The notes under the pieces were generated by a model that did not search any database, was not told the origin of the DNA, and was given only the letters and a program-made list of their open reading frames with translations. Positions 1-12,300 of a stretch of DNA of 64,000 bases are shown in pieces (the stretch's first letter is position 1; every line of letters begins with the position of its first letter). Position numbers and translations under genes: made by a program. This stretch comes from Vitis vinifera (lineage: Eukaryota > Streptophyta > Magnoliopsida > Vitales > Vitaceae), in assembly GCF_030704535.1 (NCBI RefSeq), contig NC_081812.1, forward strand, positions 17,431,501-17,495,500. The letters run 5' to 3'.

Positions 1-510
1 GAAAAAAATTGAGAGAAAAGAAAAAAGAGATGATGGGTTCCACCCAAATCCCTTTTCCCATATACTTGTACTTCGTGTATAAAAAGGTGAAACAAATGTA
101 TTATTAGAGCTCCAGTGACCAATTTGTTTTGGTCTTGCACCTGCACTGTTTCAGCAACTTTAGCAGTCAAAAAGAGATGGTTCTAAGGGTGCAAAGTCCA
201 TAATGGCATGGCCAAATAATTTATCACATGCCCCATAGTCACATACTACTTACATAGTAGATAGTAGATAGTAGATAATAATGAATCAGGTTAAAAGCAC
301 TAGATGACTAATGGTGTGAGTTGGGATAGGCTTTCACCTTTTGAGAGTGGTGTCACAGTAGAACATTCCCATGGCTGGTAATGGTCAAGGGAAAGACTGA
401 TCTTTTAGTATGTAAGATCAGTAAGCTTTCATATATAAATTGACTCTCATAAAAAATGGCATTGATTCACTGTATTACTGACCTGAAAAATTCTTGACCT
501 GGTTTGGAAG
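1..510 (+). other. Intron or upstream sequence of the HMGB gene
   Basis: No coding exon is visible here. The first half of the HMG box that should precede the exon at 511 is not found on the + strand, so this stretch is best read as intron of the partial HMGB gene. The bases before 511 (pyrimidine-rich, ending TTTGGAAG) could serve as a splice acceptor. A short direct repeat of TAGATAG units lies near 258-278. Confidence 0.45.
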
Positions 511-1658
511 GAAAAAGCTCCATATGAGGCCAAAGCTGCAAAAAAGAAGGCTGAGTACGAAAAAATTATGAATGCTTACAACAAGAAGCAGGTGAACACA
601 TGCATAAGCCTTTTTCTCATCAAAGAAATGATTCTTCATTGCCGATATCACTTGCCTGACTTTCTTTTGTGTTATTGCAGGAGAGCACTGCTGATGATGG
701 TGATGAAGAATCTGACAGGTCAAAATCTGAAGTGAATGATCAAGATGATGAGGAGAGTGCAGAGGTAATGAAACTTATCATTTGGATTGAATTAACTATC
801 GGGTTCTTCATGTTACTGCATATGCTTGAGTAGATAAAAAACAAAAAAATAAAAAAATTACTTAGATTATTATTTTTAATTTTAACTTCTTGTTTTATGA
901 TATCAAACTTGTCAAGCTGGGGTATGTTGGTTGATTATATATATATATTTGTGTGTGTGTGTGTATTTGGGTATTTGGCATTTAAATGTTAAAAATCATG
1001 GTCGAAGCAGTAGTCACTAGTGAAGGATCATCCATATTACCTATTGAGGAAATGAAATGGGAGATACTGAGATGACATAGGAAACAGGGGTAACTGACAA
1101 AGAGTCCTCAAAATGCAATATGTGAAATAGTTTTAAAAAAATTGTGAACCCACACAGATATTGAGGTGTCAAAATGTATGTGAAGCTTTAAGAAAATGTA
1201 TGAACACATAAATATGAAGGAACTGTATGAGAAAATTTTAGGGCCAGGTTTCTTGACATTTGGGAGTTTCAGGAACATTTTGCATTGGTGAATATTTCCA
1301 TTTTATGATGATTGGAAACACTAGTTGAGGACAAGCTTCGTTGATTTTTTGAAGATAGGTTTCCCATTAGTACTGGGAATGGTTTCACACTTTTACCAGG
1401 GACTAGGTTTCCCATCCACATTGGGGAAAAGAGTGGGGGCCTGGCATGACTGGTACATGCATGTCTCTGAAATTAAACAATTAGGTCAACTATAAAAACT
1501 CTACACTACCCCATATCACAATATTGAACCTGTTTTTGTTTTTCCCATTGGACTCATCTGGCTACTTCTCATATTACTGATGCCAAGACTACTATAACTG
1601 CCTTGTGTCTCTGAAGCAGGAGGAAGAGGAGGAGGAGGAGGATGATGATGAAGACTGA
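511..1658 (+). CDS. HMGB: HMGB-type high mobility group protein, 3' part (exons 511-591, 681-764, 1620-1658)
   Basis: Three in-frame exons encode the end of an HMG box followed by an acidic tail. The first begins EKAPYEAKAAKKKAEYEKIM and ends NAYNKKQ, which is helix III of plant HMGB1/2/3-like proteins. The second is 28 codons rich in Asp, Glu and Ser. The third is Glu7-Asp3-Glu-Asp and then TGA at 1656-1658. Splice sites are CAG|GTGAAC, TTGCAG|GAG, GAG|GTAATG and GAAGCAG|GAG. HMGB proteins are abundant nuclear DNA-bending chromatin proteins; the acidic tail modulates DNA binding. The N-terminal basic region and first two helices are not in the window, so the 5' end is either left of base 1 or lost. 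A 5'-truncated gene fragment cannot be excluded, but intact introns argue against a processed copy. Confidence 0.75.
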
Positions 1659-4594
1659 GCTTGCATGCTTTCTGAATTGGTCATTCTGGCTGATCCAGTG
1701 CAACAATGCTGCATTCTGTATGTTAACACTTTTACAGTTGTGGTGCTTCTTGAAACAGGAAAAGAAGCACCTTGTGCTGCCATTTTATCTTGTTAAGTTA
1801 TTTGTACACTTTGCATCAGCTCTCTTCTTTGGTTAAATATAGTATTGTAGGTTCCCACAATGCATGTCCTGGAGTTCTGTTTGAGTTCTTATCTTCAAAG
1901 AATTAAAGCCAAATGCATCTTTTTATCAGGTACAGATACCGATCATGCTGTTACATATGGAGATACTACTAACTTTTGATAGACAACCTTCTAAGATCTT
2001 TTTATCATCTTATTCAACCTTGTTGAAATGCTTCAAATATCAAAAGATGCATGGGCAAAAAAAATTTGGTATTGAAAATACTCTGTTTTGTCACCATCCT
2101 ATGAAGTTGGTAGTTGAAATTTGTGTTGTGAAGTTGTTATTGGTTGAAATTGGTGAATAATTGTTGGGCTCTTGGTGTGTAAAATTTGCTGCCCTAGAAC
2201 ATTAGGACACTAACATTACTGCCTCTAGTTTAACAGAGGGCCAAACTTAAAAGGATTTTAGAATATATTATGTTATAGGAAGGTTTATTTCACATAATTA
2301 GGGATATGAAAGAGGCCATATGCTTGAACAAAGATTAAGATCTGGATTTTGATTATTGGTAATGGAATATGACATTAAAAAGAGTGCATGGAATATATTA
2401 ACTGTAAACTAAAGATTGCAGGTATGACATATGAGTAAATGCTAAAGCAGAAAAGCCATGGTGATTGATATTGGCCAAAGACTACATGAAATGAAATAAG
2501 CTTGGGGGGAAATATCATTTTGTGAAGTTTTTTAATAGAATTTTTGAGGACTAAAGTAATGTCAAATGCTTGGGAAATGGAGAAAAAACTTAGCGTGCTA
2601 AGCATAGAAGTAGATATTTGAAGTGATGGTCAACTGGGTGCTAATTTTGGTTAGCAGGATATAGAAACAAAAGAGCAGTAAATTTGGTCAAAGGCAGAAT
2701 AGAAAGAAGGGAATAATGAATGTTTACAACCAGTTGATTATTGGAAGAGACTTTCCATTGGATTGGAATATATATACGACAAGGAAGAAGGGATGATTGA
2801 AGGAGATGTTGGTCTTAGAGTTAGAGTTAGATGGACAAATGAAGCTCAATGGAGAGATGTAGATATGATGAGTGGCATGATGAAATATAGAATAAGAAAT
2901 GAATGCAATAAGGGATGACTTCATTCAAATTGAAGGCATCACTAGGGTTTGGTAAGAAAGGGCAACACTATACTGCTACAATTTATTAGACAAGATGGTT
3001 CTAGATGAGCTAAATATTGAAAAGAATTTGTGCAGCTGAACCCCAAATAGTTGGCATAGAACTTTGTTAAGTTCAGTTGAACCATTAACTATAGTATTCT
3101 AAGGCATAAAACCTAGAAACTTTGTTACTTTGCTTGATTCTATGGAAAGTAACCATCAAATAACATGTAATAACTGTACAAAAATTTCAAATACCGAAGA
3201 GGACAGATGGACAGTAGGGGAGGCAGTTGTCAAGTTACGGAGATGGTTGGTTGGTTAATAAATACAAAACGAAGTGAAAAAATAACTATTAACAGAGATA
3301 TGGCAAAGTAGAAATATTGTTGTTATTTTTATAATAATTATTATTAACAGTCAGGTCACAATGCCCTTACAAATTAGAATGAATAGACAGCTTTGGGATT
3401 AACCTAGGTATCACTGTTTCCATTGCTCAACTAGTGATTCTCTTTGATCTCTTTGTATGCAAGCTCAGCAAAAACAGCAGCAGTGCTGATGCTTATCTAG
3501 AAGTATATTTGATACGTAAGGATACTTTTCTTTTTGTTTTCTTTGTGGCCAATCGTCCATCCTTCTGACTTTTACATGTTTTTGGGATGTTTAATGATTT
3601 CATAAATCAAAATGTGAGATGCTATTGTGCATGTTCAGTTGTCTAGTTTTTGCAATGTTTTGATTCTGTTTTGGGAGAGATGAAACTAGTAGAAATGAGT
3701 GGAATGCTGTTTCCAGAGGCATTGAATTTATTTTGTCATATATCAACAAAGAGAACTATTGGATTACATTAAATTTATGTTAGGAGTGAAACAATATTTT
3801 TCAAAACCCTTTTAAGCTCAAGAGAATCCAGTTCCCCATTTAGAAGTTGGTATTGAAAGGTAGACCTTTGACGTCGCCTGTTTTGACTTCCTTCAACATC
3901 TTGAGTTTACAGGTTGGATTCATTGAGCAATTTGGGGGGTGTTATTTGCTTCTACTGTACCAAAAATTTGGAAATCTCAAATAAGAAATCTAGCCGGAAT
4001 TTATTACCATTGCAATACTCAATTCATAACATGAATTCCCATTACTTTCCCGATATAAAAAATCTAAATCCTTAAGGAGTTTTTGGACAGTGTATGAGGC
4101 GATTTATTTGCGGCTGATGCTCGCGCTCTCAGGAGGAAATTAATCCCCTACAATATCTGCAATAGACCCCACTTAAATTTAAAATTTAAAATTTTAGCCT
4201 GCCTTATGTTATTGCCTGGTAGAAGAAATTCAATTTCGATGGGTAGAAAAAAATCACAGGCCATATGCAACATGTGAGCAGTCAGCGTGTAGCCAAAGAC
4301 GATGCATGAACGCTTTGGCCCCATTGTTCTCCTTTTTACCGGTTCCTTCTAATCCAATCCTTTCACCCGTCGTGCATGCCAACATGCAAGCAATAATGAG
4401 CAGTTGGAAGTTTGTAAATAGCAACAGATGAATTTTGGGTTGTATTAGCCAAATGTGTATTCACAGACTTCACATTCAAGCATCAAAGACCACGGAACAT
4501 AATTACAATTTCAATGTGCTAATGGGGGGAGAAATCTTTATGTACAGCCAAACCAGGTTTTTTATACACAAATCTGAAAACTGAAGAACAGCCC
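1659..4594. other. Intergenic, HMGB 3' UTR and AT-rich spacer
   Basis: The left part (to about 1910, AATTAAAG) is probably the HMGB 3' UTR. A reading frame at 1945-2160 has no recognisable motif. The rest is AT-rich with no gene I can support. The stretch 4562-4594 immediately follows the AIRP2-like stop codon and is its likely 3' UTR. Confidence 0.5.
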
Positions 4595-7248
4595 TCACCT
4601 GAAAGGAGGATCATAGGACATGAACATAGGATCTGGAACAATTAGAGGTAACTTGTCTATGAACATGAAAAGTCTCTTCAAATTCTCCCTGGAGATTGAA
4701 GACAGGTCATCAATCTCATGGCTGTTCATGTAGATCCACAGGTCACCCGAGCTCACTCTTTTAAGGCTATCCCGACAGAAGGGGCATGACTGAGATCGTG
4801 GACGCCTAAAGCAACCAGCAAACATTGCATCAGAATAAACACCAAAATTTTCAGGAAAAAGAATGCAACTTAAAATGAGCCACAAAGAAGACATCTGAAA
4901 CCCAGAATTCAATACAAGAGTGGTAATCTATGTATGGTACTTTTTTCTTACTGGGGTAATTGCCATGAGACAACTAGAACAGGTGGGTCTATCCCAGCTG
5001 GAAGATCACAGAAAAACCAAATCAAATAACCGAAACAAACAATAAAAAATTGTTCAGCATAATGATTTTGGTAGCTACAGGACAGCGGTATTTAATATGG
5101 TTCTAACACGTGGTCTTCTAAATTATTCTCCCATTCTCTATCTGAATCATTTTAAAAGCCAATAATGTCCCCTCCACTGAGGGCAGAGAAATCTTTTCCT
5201 TTTGCAGTTTGATTTTCCCTTCTTAATTTTGCATGAAATGTTGCAACGGAACCATTAAAAACATAATCTTAAATAAATGCCAATGATAATTTTCATCTCT
5301 TGGGATGAGAAAAATATTGAAGTCTAGAGGTTCTGAGCTGTAGACAGTAGATGAGATAACTAAGAACATATGGGAGAGAAAATTTATGGGTAGGATTCGA
5401 ATTCAGAGCTGATGCAGTTGAATATACAGAAATAAGTGCTTCTGCAAAGAAAATATAGACAAATGTTTCTTGTGGTGTTCCTATCAAAGAATTTCAGAAA
5501 GAAATCAGTGGTGCATAAACTAAGGTTTTTTAGCCAATATGACACAGTTGTAAATGAAATATACAAACTATACAATAGTTTGCTTACCAGTTCCGATAGC
5601 ATTTCATACACAATGAATGATTGCAATTGGGCAAGACGACCTTGCTGCTTATCTCCATGCAAATGCCACATTCTTCCTCTCTCTCCACATCAACTTCAGA
5701 GAGCTTCCCCTTGTCCATATCATCTTTCCTTTTGTACTTGGCAGCACAAATTTCTCTCTGTTTCCTCTCTTCCACATCGGTTATTCCTCTTTGAAGTTGC
5801 AACAAAGAGGGAAATATCACCCCTGTCAATGGTGGGGCAGACTAGTGAGAATGGACAACTAAAGAGTTGATAAATTTCCTTAGAAGGGCATAAACACAAA
5901 TCAGAAAAAATAATAATCAACTTGTTTTCTGAACATGATGGGAAAACTTTTATCTCTACAAAATAATATTTATTTCCACAAAATCTACACACCATAGAAC
6001 TCTCTTATACTAGCTTTCCTTTCATGAACAGACATTGTGGTCTTGCCATCCACATACGCCTGCAACAACCCCATCATATAGTCACGCCCTTGAAAAGAAA
6101 AAGGAGGCATTAAGGAGAGGGGAGTAAGCATAAAAAACAGGGACAAGGGACAAGGGACAAGGTTCTGGGGAGTTGAAGCAACACTAAATTTGGTGTGGAG
6201 GACAAAGTAATTCACCTTATAAATAAGGATTCTAAGCAATCCAAGAGCACCAGCAAGGTGACAATCAGTCCACTGAACAAGAAAAAGAAATAAATGAGCA
6301 GCTGGACTATAAGATAACCTCATCTGGAAGCAGGCACCATCATACTCCCTCTGATAACCAGAAGCCCTGGTATAAGTCAAACCCAAAATCAGAAACCAAA
6401 TCAAAGTTGAAAAAAAGAAAACCCCTTTCTCTGCAAAAGAGAAAATTAGCTTGTAAGCAATAGATCCACATATCCAAATTAAGGAAGAGCCAAAAAAGAA
6501 AGGACCTTTAATATGTTGTATAGCACTCGATCAACAGAATGAAAAATCATTAAAAGCTTAGATAGTACTCCAGTGTCCCAAAGTTCGATTTGTGTACAAT
6601 TGGACCCACTAATTTCCCCACATTGCCTGGGATGGGAAAACGGATGTCCGTTAGCAATCCCATCCAAAATAGAAACTAGAAAACGGATTTTTCCCCCTCG
6701 GAAAACAAAGGGCATGAATGTTTCTAATATGTAGAACTTCATAATTTCCATTTGGGTCTGAATCTCAATTGGTTGCTCCAGTATGCTTAAAACCTCAAAT
6801 TAGGCAAGATATAAGTACACAATCCAGAAGTTGAAACTTCGTTCCAAACAGAAAAGGCAACAGTCGGTCTTACCACCAACCAAACACCTATAAACCCTAA
6901 AGATATCCTTCAAATTTAGGCAAAATAATCCCAAGGTGGAATATATTTGTGGGTTGCAGCAGATTCTCTTTCAACAAAATCAGATACGGTTTAATCCTAA
7001 TGAATCTTTTCCAACATATATCAGACAGCTAAAATCCAACAGCATAGAAAATCAAACACAAAATCTCAAAAATAAACGACCTCAACGTCCCAAAAACAGA
7101 AAATTCAACAGAAACCTCCATGCCCCCAAAGAAAAAAAAAAGGTAGAAGAAGAAGGAAAAAATTGTAGAGAAGGAGAGAATACAGAGTATTGGCATATTG
7201 AATATCGGCTTCAAGGGCTTTCAGGGAGTCTTTAAATGACTTGCGCAT
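4595..7248 (-). CDS. AIRP2: AIRP2-like C3HC4 RING E3 ubiquitin ligase (exons 7184-7248, 6216-6366, 5993-6059, 5588-5822, 4595-4805)
   Basis: Five exons join in frame to 242 aa. The protein starts MRKSFKDSLKALEADIQ, as in Arabidopsis AIRP2 (ABA-Insensitive RING Protein 2), a cytosolic E3 ligase that promotes ABA and drought responses. The middle holds the conserved blocks REYDGACFQMRLSYSPAA and WTDCHLAGALGLLRILIYK. The C-terminal RING is a complete C3HC4: Cys146, Cys149, Cys161, His163, Cys166, Cys169, Cys180, Cys183, all zinc ligands present. The RING is split by an intron after Asn172, inside the Trp173 codon. The ATG at 7248 is chosen because it gives the family N-terminus. A second acceptor 45 bp upstream of exon 3 (at 6104) would insert about 15 residues; the one used gives the family junction IYK-AYVDG. 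Known function is from Arabidopsis; ABA control here is inferred from the ABRE at 7653. Confidence 0.93.
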
Positions 7249-9308
7249 GGCTACTCTCTCTTCTTCTCCGCAATCCAATTCCCATCCAATCACAACCAAC
7301 TCATATAATTCAGAGCCCTCAAACCCTAGATGTGTCTTTTTGAGTGTAGAGTGTGGGTGTTATCTACACTGTGAATTGAGAAGAAGAGTAATTGTCGGCG
7401 TGGGAATTTGATTACTTGTTCGGCTTTGAGATAACATCTTCCTTTACATTAGTGCCCCCACCCTTCTCGCCCTCTTTCTCCACACCCATTTTTACTCGCT
7501 CACTTGCCTCTACTGTAACTCGCCTGCTTCTGGGCCCCACTTTCCCCACTTGTTTTGTTTTGTTTTTTTTAGTTTATTTTCGATTACTCCTCCGCATGCT
7601 TACGTGTTCTCCTGCCAACAACCAAGATGATAAAGAGGAGCGCTGTTTTATGACACGTGGCGTCCATGCAGGATTCCTAAATTTGTGACTGTGAGATCTG
7701 ATTTCATGCGGTCGTTGGGTTTAGTTTTGGACCCCACAGGAGAGCATGAGGCCCATTCCAAGGCCCAATTGCTAAATCATTAGTTCCAAGAAATATTTGG
7801 TTAAGATTGAGTGGATAGGTTGATTTAGTCTTAAATTTTTATGTAGCTGGTAGTAGTTAATGATTGAGAGGATGATAGACAGAATTCAGTGTAGAAAAAG
7901 CCTTTTTATTTATTTTTTTTATTTTATGATCATTAATGTACTATCCTTGGACAGGAACGACGGAATTTGGGAGGGAGAGAGGGTAAGAAAATAGAAAAAA
8001 TAAAAAAATTTATATAAAATAAAAATAAAAAGGAAAGAAAGAATCATGGGGGATTGCCAGTATTGTACCCCACCTTATCCGATCCGAATAAATAAATAAA
8101 TGTAGAATTTAAAAAGATTGGTGGCTCAGAGAAAGTGACCACCCACCAACCAGTTGGATGATGAAGAAGAAGAAACCAAGTGAAAAATAAATTGTGCAGG
8201 CATCATTGGAGTCAGAAGCAACCACTTTTTGCTTACACCACAAATACTTTAATACATGAATCGTAAATGCTAAGGTTCATGAATTGTAAATGTTAAGGTA
8301 TCTTAATCTAACCTATCGAAATTTGAAATCTTGAACATTGAGATCTAAACTATTGAAAGTAAAAAACCTGAAAATTAAAAATATATGGATGATACCTTGT
8401 GGTTGTTGACCCATTTTCATTATCTAAAAACAGAGTACTGTTGACTGAACTATATGTTAATAGGTTAGATTAGGAGGAGCAACGTTTTCAGACCTTGTAC
8501 ATAAATTGAGCTTATTTTTATTTCCAGTAAATACCAAAAGTGAAGGCTCTAGATGTAGGGTATATGTATCAGTTTAGCTAATAGGTGGCACTCATAGGCA
8601 CCCCACTTAGACTCTTCAGTCCAAAAAAATCATCTTCCATTTGACACGAGTGCCCGCCAGGGCCGCCACTCACCACATTTCCATTTGGATACGTGGGAAG
8701 AAGCTACATCAATTTTATCATATTGATGATACGCACTTTCGAGAGGATACAGACTTTCTGATAGGCTCAATAATTAAAATTAATCTATATATATAACCCA
8801 TTTAGGCAGAATTTTCTACAAACTTTATATAAAAACATTCTAAAGATGGGAAGACTAAAAAAAGATGCAAAATAGTTTTGTAACTTTTCTTGGGAATTAA
8901 ATAACTAGAGGAAAAGCCAACAATGAAACCTCCAGAGACATGGAGAAGAAAGATGAACCAAATGGATTATGGAACATTTTCTCAGCAACAAAAACGGTTT
9001 GAATAAGAGCTAAAAAGGACACAAGAAGAGGGATTTACATGCTCATTCCGGATTTGAATGGATGAACTAAGGTGAGGAAGGCTAACTGGATTTTTCCACT
9101 CTGTAGGTATAAATTGCCGTGTTCTTCTTCATTTCTCCCCCCATTTTTTAGTGTGCAAAACTGGCAGACTGTGACATGTAATAGCAGCAGAGCTCCTTGC
9201 TCAAACAGCAGCCCAATGCGGACAAACGTTCCATGAGCAAAGCTATCTTGTCTCAACACAAGATATTTTGCCAGGCATAAGATGTTTTGGCAATTGATAA
9301 GCAAACAA
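7249..9308. other. AIRP2-like promoter and spacer to RUS5 3' end
   Basis: 7249 to about 7700 is the 5' UTR and promoter of the AIRP2-like gene, read on the minus strand; it contains AAACCCTAG at 7321 and the ABRE at 7653. The remainder is AT-rich with no supported gene. The region 8940-9308 probably includes the RUS5 3' UTR. Confidence 0.5.
7653..7661 (+). promoter_or_regulatory. ABRE / G-box ACACGTGGC upstream of AIRP2-like gene
   Basis: ACACGTGGC is the consensus ABA-responsive element bound by ABF/AREB bZIP factors; its core CACGTG is a perfect G-box. It lies about 405 bp upstream of the AIRP2-like start codon. AIRP2 in Arabidopsis is ABA-induced, so the site fits, but binding is inferred. 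Confidence 0.6.
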
Positions 9309-12300
9309 TCAAATAGCACCCACTTCTTCAATGGATTGTTTTTTGGGCACCTTCAGATTGATCTTTTGCAAATCCCATCCAGAGCTTTTCAACTGTTGGG
9401 TAAAATCCCCAAAGGACTCTTCCAATTCTAACAAGCTTTGCTCCAGCTGAACAAGGATATTATCTGATCCACACCAATTCTCCTGCAGCCAGTAACTCTG
9501 CCATATACTTCGCAGGACTGATAGACTCGTAGCTCCCACCTGTAGAGAAAATTTAGAGTTTAGCTAAATTAGAAGGGTCAGTTTCACATAAAACCTCACA
9601 AGTAGTTAGTGTGTACCTTGAATGAAACGAAGACCTCAAAGTCTGTCCCCTGTTGCTTCACCACTAGAATATATTTTTCCTGGGAATATAATTTGAGAAG
9701 AGTCCTCACCTGCATTGAGAAAACATGATTAGAAGGTACATATTCCAAATGCATTTTGCATGTTAACTAAGTCAACCATTGATAGGGGTATCATTATTTC
9801 TGTTTTATGTCATCCCTTCAAAAAATATGATGCACATTTGCTCATCAGTATCAGTCATTTTGAACTGACAAATTCTTGACAAAAACAGAAAAATGGTAAC
9901 AGCTAAAATGCTAAAAGTTCTATAGGCCAAGACATGCCATAAAAGGTTTCAGGTTAAATCCTGTCCCCAAATGGTAAACTACATGCTACAGTCATGTAAT
10001 ACCAAATTTGATTCTCCTTAGATGTTCATATTGCACATATGGCATATGTAGACGGTATGAGCTAAGAGCAATCATTTTTTGCATGTGTGATCTATGTGTT
10101 TGCACTTTGGCTGGACAAGAGTGAAGAAATTAAGCATAGAATAAAAGTTATTTCATAGGCAAGCTAGCAAGACAAAAAGATAAAAAATGTCAGAAGGAGA
10201 CTAGAGGTGGAATAAAATTGAAGGGAAAAACTAATGAGAGAAAATATACTAAGTTTTGCAAAGTCACTTGCTCAGGACTTGGAAGCAAAGATCTTAATGC
10301 TAAGAAGTTAGAATAGATTCAAAATAATTTTTCCTTCTTTATTACACAAGTAAAAGAATAACATTAAAAAGCCTCTAGAAATAAGTCCAATATAAGAAAT
10401 TCAGGAAATTAGTGGAAGATATGAGTTATATTGCAACAAATGGAGGTGTCAGTCATCAATAACCAAAGAAAAACAGCTCAACAGTTAAAAAAAATACCCA
10501 AAAATATTCCAAGCGATGTATTTCTAGCTATCAGCCATTATGCAGCTAGCAATGCCACATTGGGCAAGCTGGCTGTGCGTAGTGTCCAATGTCCATGAGG
10601 TGCTGGGATCACAAGAACAGTAAGTGTGGCCAAATTACATGGCATAGATACCCATGCCACAAGATCATAGGTAAACTCGTAGAATGTGCTAAACAGCTAT
10701 TGGATCATGCACCAAAAAGATCATTGAAGTTTGGGGCCAGGCAAGCTCAATACCCTTGATCAAAGGAAAATTTAATGCAATTACTAACTTCTTTAAGGCA
10801 GCATATTTTTACTGTGTCAGAACATTTAAATTCTTTTCTAAACAAAAAAAAAAAATATACAGCTCTCTGCTCTCTGTCAGAAAGCATATCTATAGCTAAT
10901 GCACACCCTTAAAAAGGGGTGTCTTTAAAAAAAATGACCCTGTTTAGTAAAATTCCAGTATTTTTTAACAAAAAATTTAAAAAGAAATCATTGGTTCATT
11001 TGATAAAGAAAGCTTAAAAAGTGTCATCCCTTTAAAGAATAAAGCTCAAACGTTAGGAAATCCAAACTACTGATTAAAGTAGTCAATCAAATTGGACTCA
11101 TATGGTCTGCCTAGTATCTAAAACTAGACAGAAAATTGCTTTAAAGCTTAAATGGCTGCATTAAATTCTTATGCATGCCAGCAGCTCATAAAATTAGACA
11201 ATACCTTGGAAACAGGTCTCTCACCACCAATCAGCTCCTCCAAGGACACACCAAAAATGATTCTTGGCTTTAAGAATCTTTGCCATGACAAAATCTTCTC
11301 TTTCCTATTGCAATCAACATATCCTGAATCAAGCACATTCAATATTCATTCTAGTAAAATAAAGGATCTAATACAAGCTGAGGGCCAGAAGCAGTATATT
11401 CACCTGGGACAATCGAGTGTAGAACGTGTGATTTCACCAATATACGGGCACGCTTTAGGTTTATCTGTCAAATAAAATACAATAAAAAGGTCCATCAGCA
11501 GACAAGACAATTTAGACATTTAAAAACTTGATGCCTCCATCAGATTTCTTCTCTCTCTCTCTCTCTTTTTCCCTCCCTCCCTCTTTCTTTTTTCCTTTCT
11601 TATTTTCTCCACTAGCATATCTGTGATTGTTTAAAAAAAAAAAGTTGATTCAAGCAAAATGAAATGATGGCAGGACTCAAACCAAACTTGATCCGACCAA
11701 CTCTTCCCATGTAAAGGTTCTACTCCAATAAATCTAAGTCCATATTTTAGAAGAAAAAGAAAATGGAGTTGAATACATGAAATTCTTACACTCTTAAATC
11801 GTAGCACCGAAAGAGACTGATAACGTAACCACAGGTGTAGGAGCCGCATGCTCATCCATGTGAATGCCAACACTGGATATGATGTTGCAACAAGAGGTGA
11901 AGTCTGCAGTGATGATTCTATACCTTAGTCTAATACATTAAATTACGAATTTTATTAATAGCTAGTTCATGTTACCAAGATAATCATAGAACTATCTTGG
12001 AAAATTACATAACATACCAACACCATTATGCCAAGAGCAAGGCCTAGCAGCTGAGCAGCTACTTCCCAAACTTCCTCCTGAAACATTTGATCAAACAATC
12101 TAGAGCTCTTTTTCTTACAAGTGGAGAATAGACAGATGAAACACTTCCATATTTAGAGGCATCATTCCAGCATAGATGCAGCAAATATACACAGATAAAA
12201 TAACATACCTTTGCTGCTACCTCTCCTAAATTTCCAGAAATAGCAAAATGGTTTTGAATCACACGAAATGAAGGATCCTTTAGTCCTCTTGCTACAGCCT

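Noticed and set aside
6060-6104. Extended exon 3 of the AIRP2-like gene (acceptor at TTTCAAG)
   Set aside because: It would add about 15 residues inside a conserved block; the downstream acceptor CAG restores the family junction. It may be a minor splice form.
7392-7688. 98-codon frame on the + strand
   Set aside because: It lies in the AIRP2-like promoter and is low in information (Ser, Phe, Leu rich), with no motif or exon structure.
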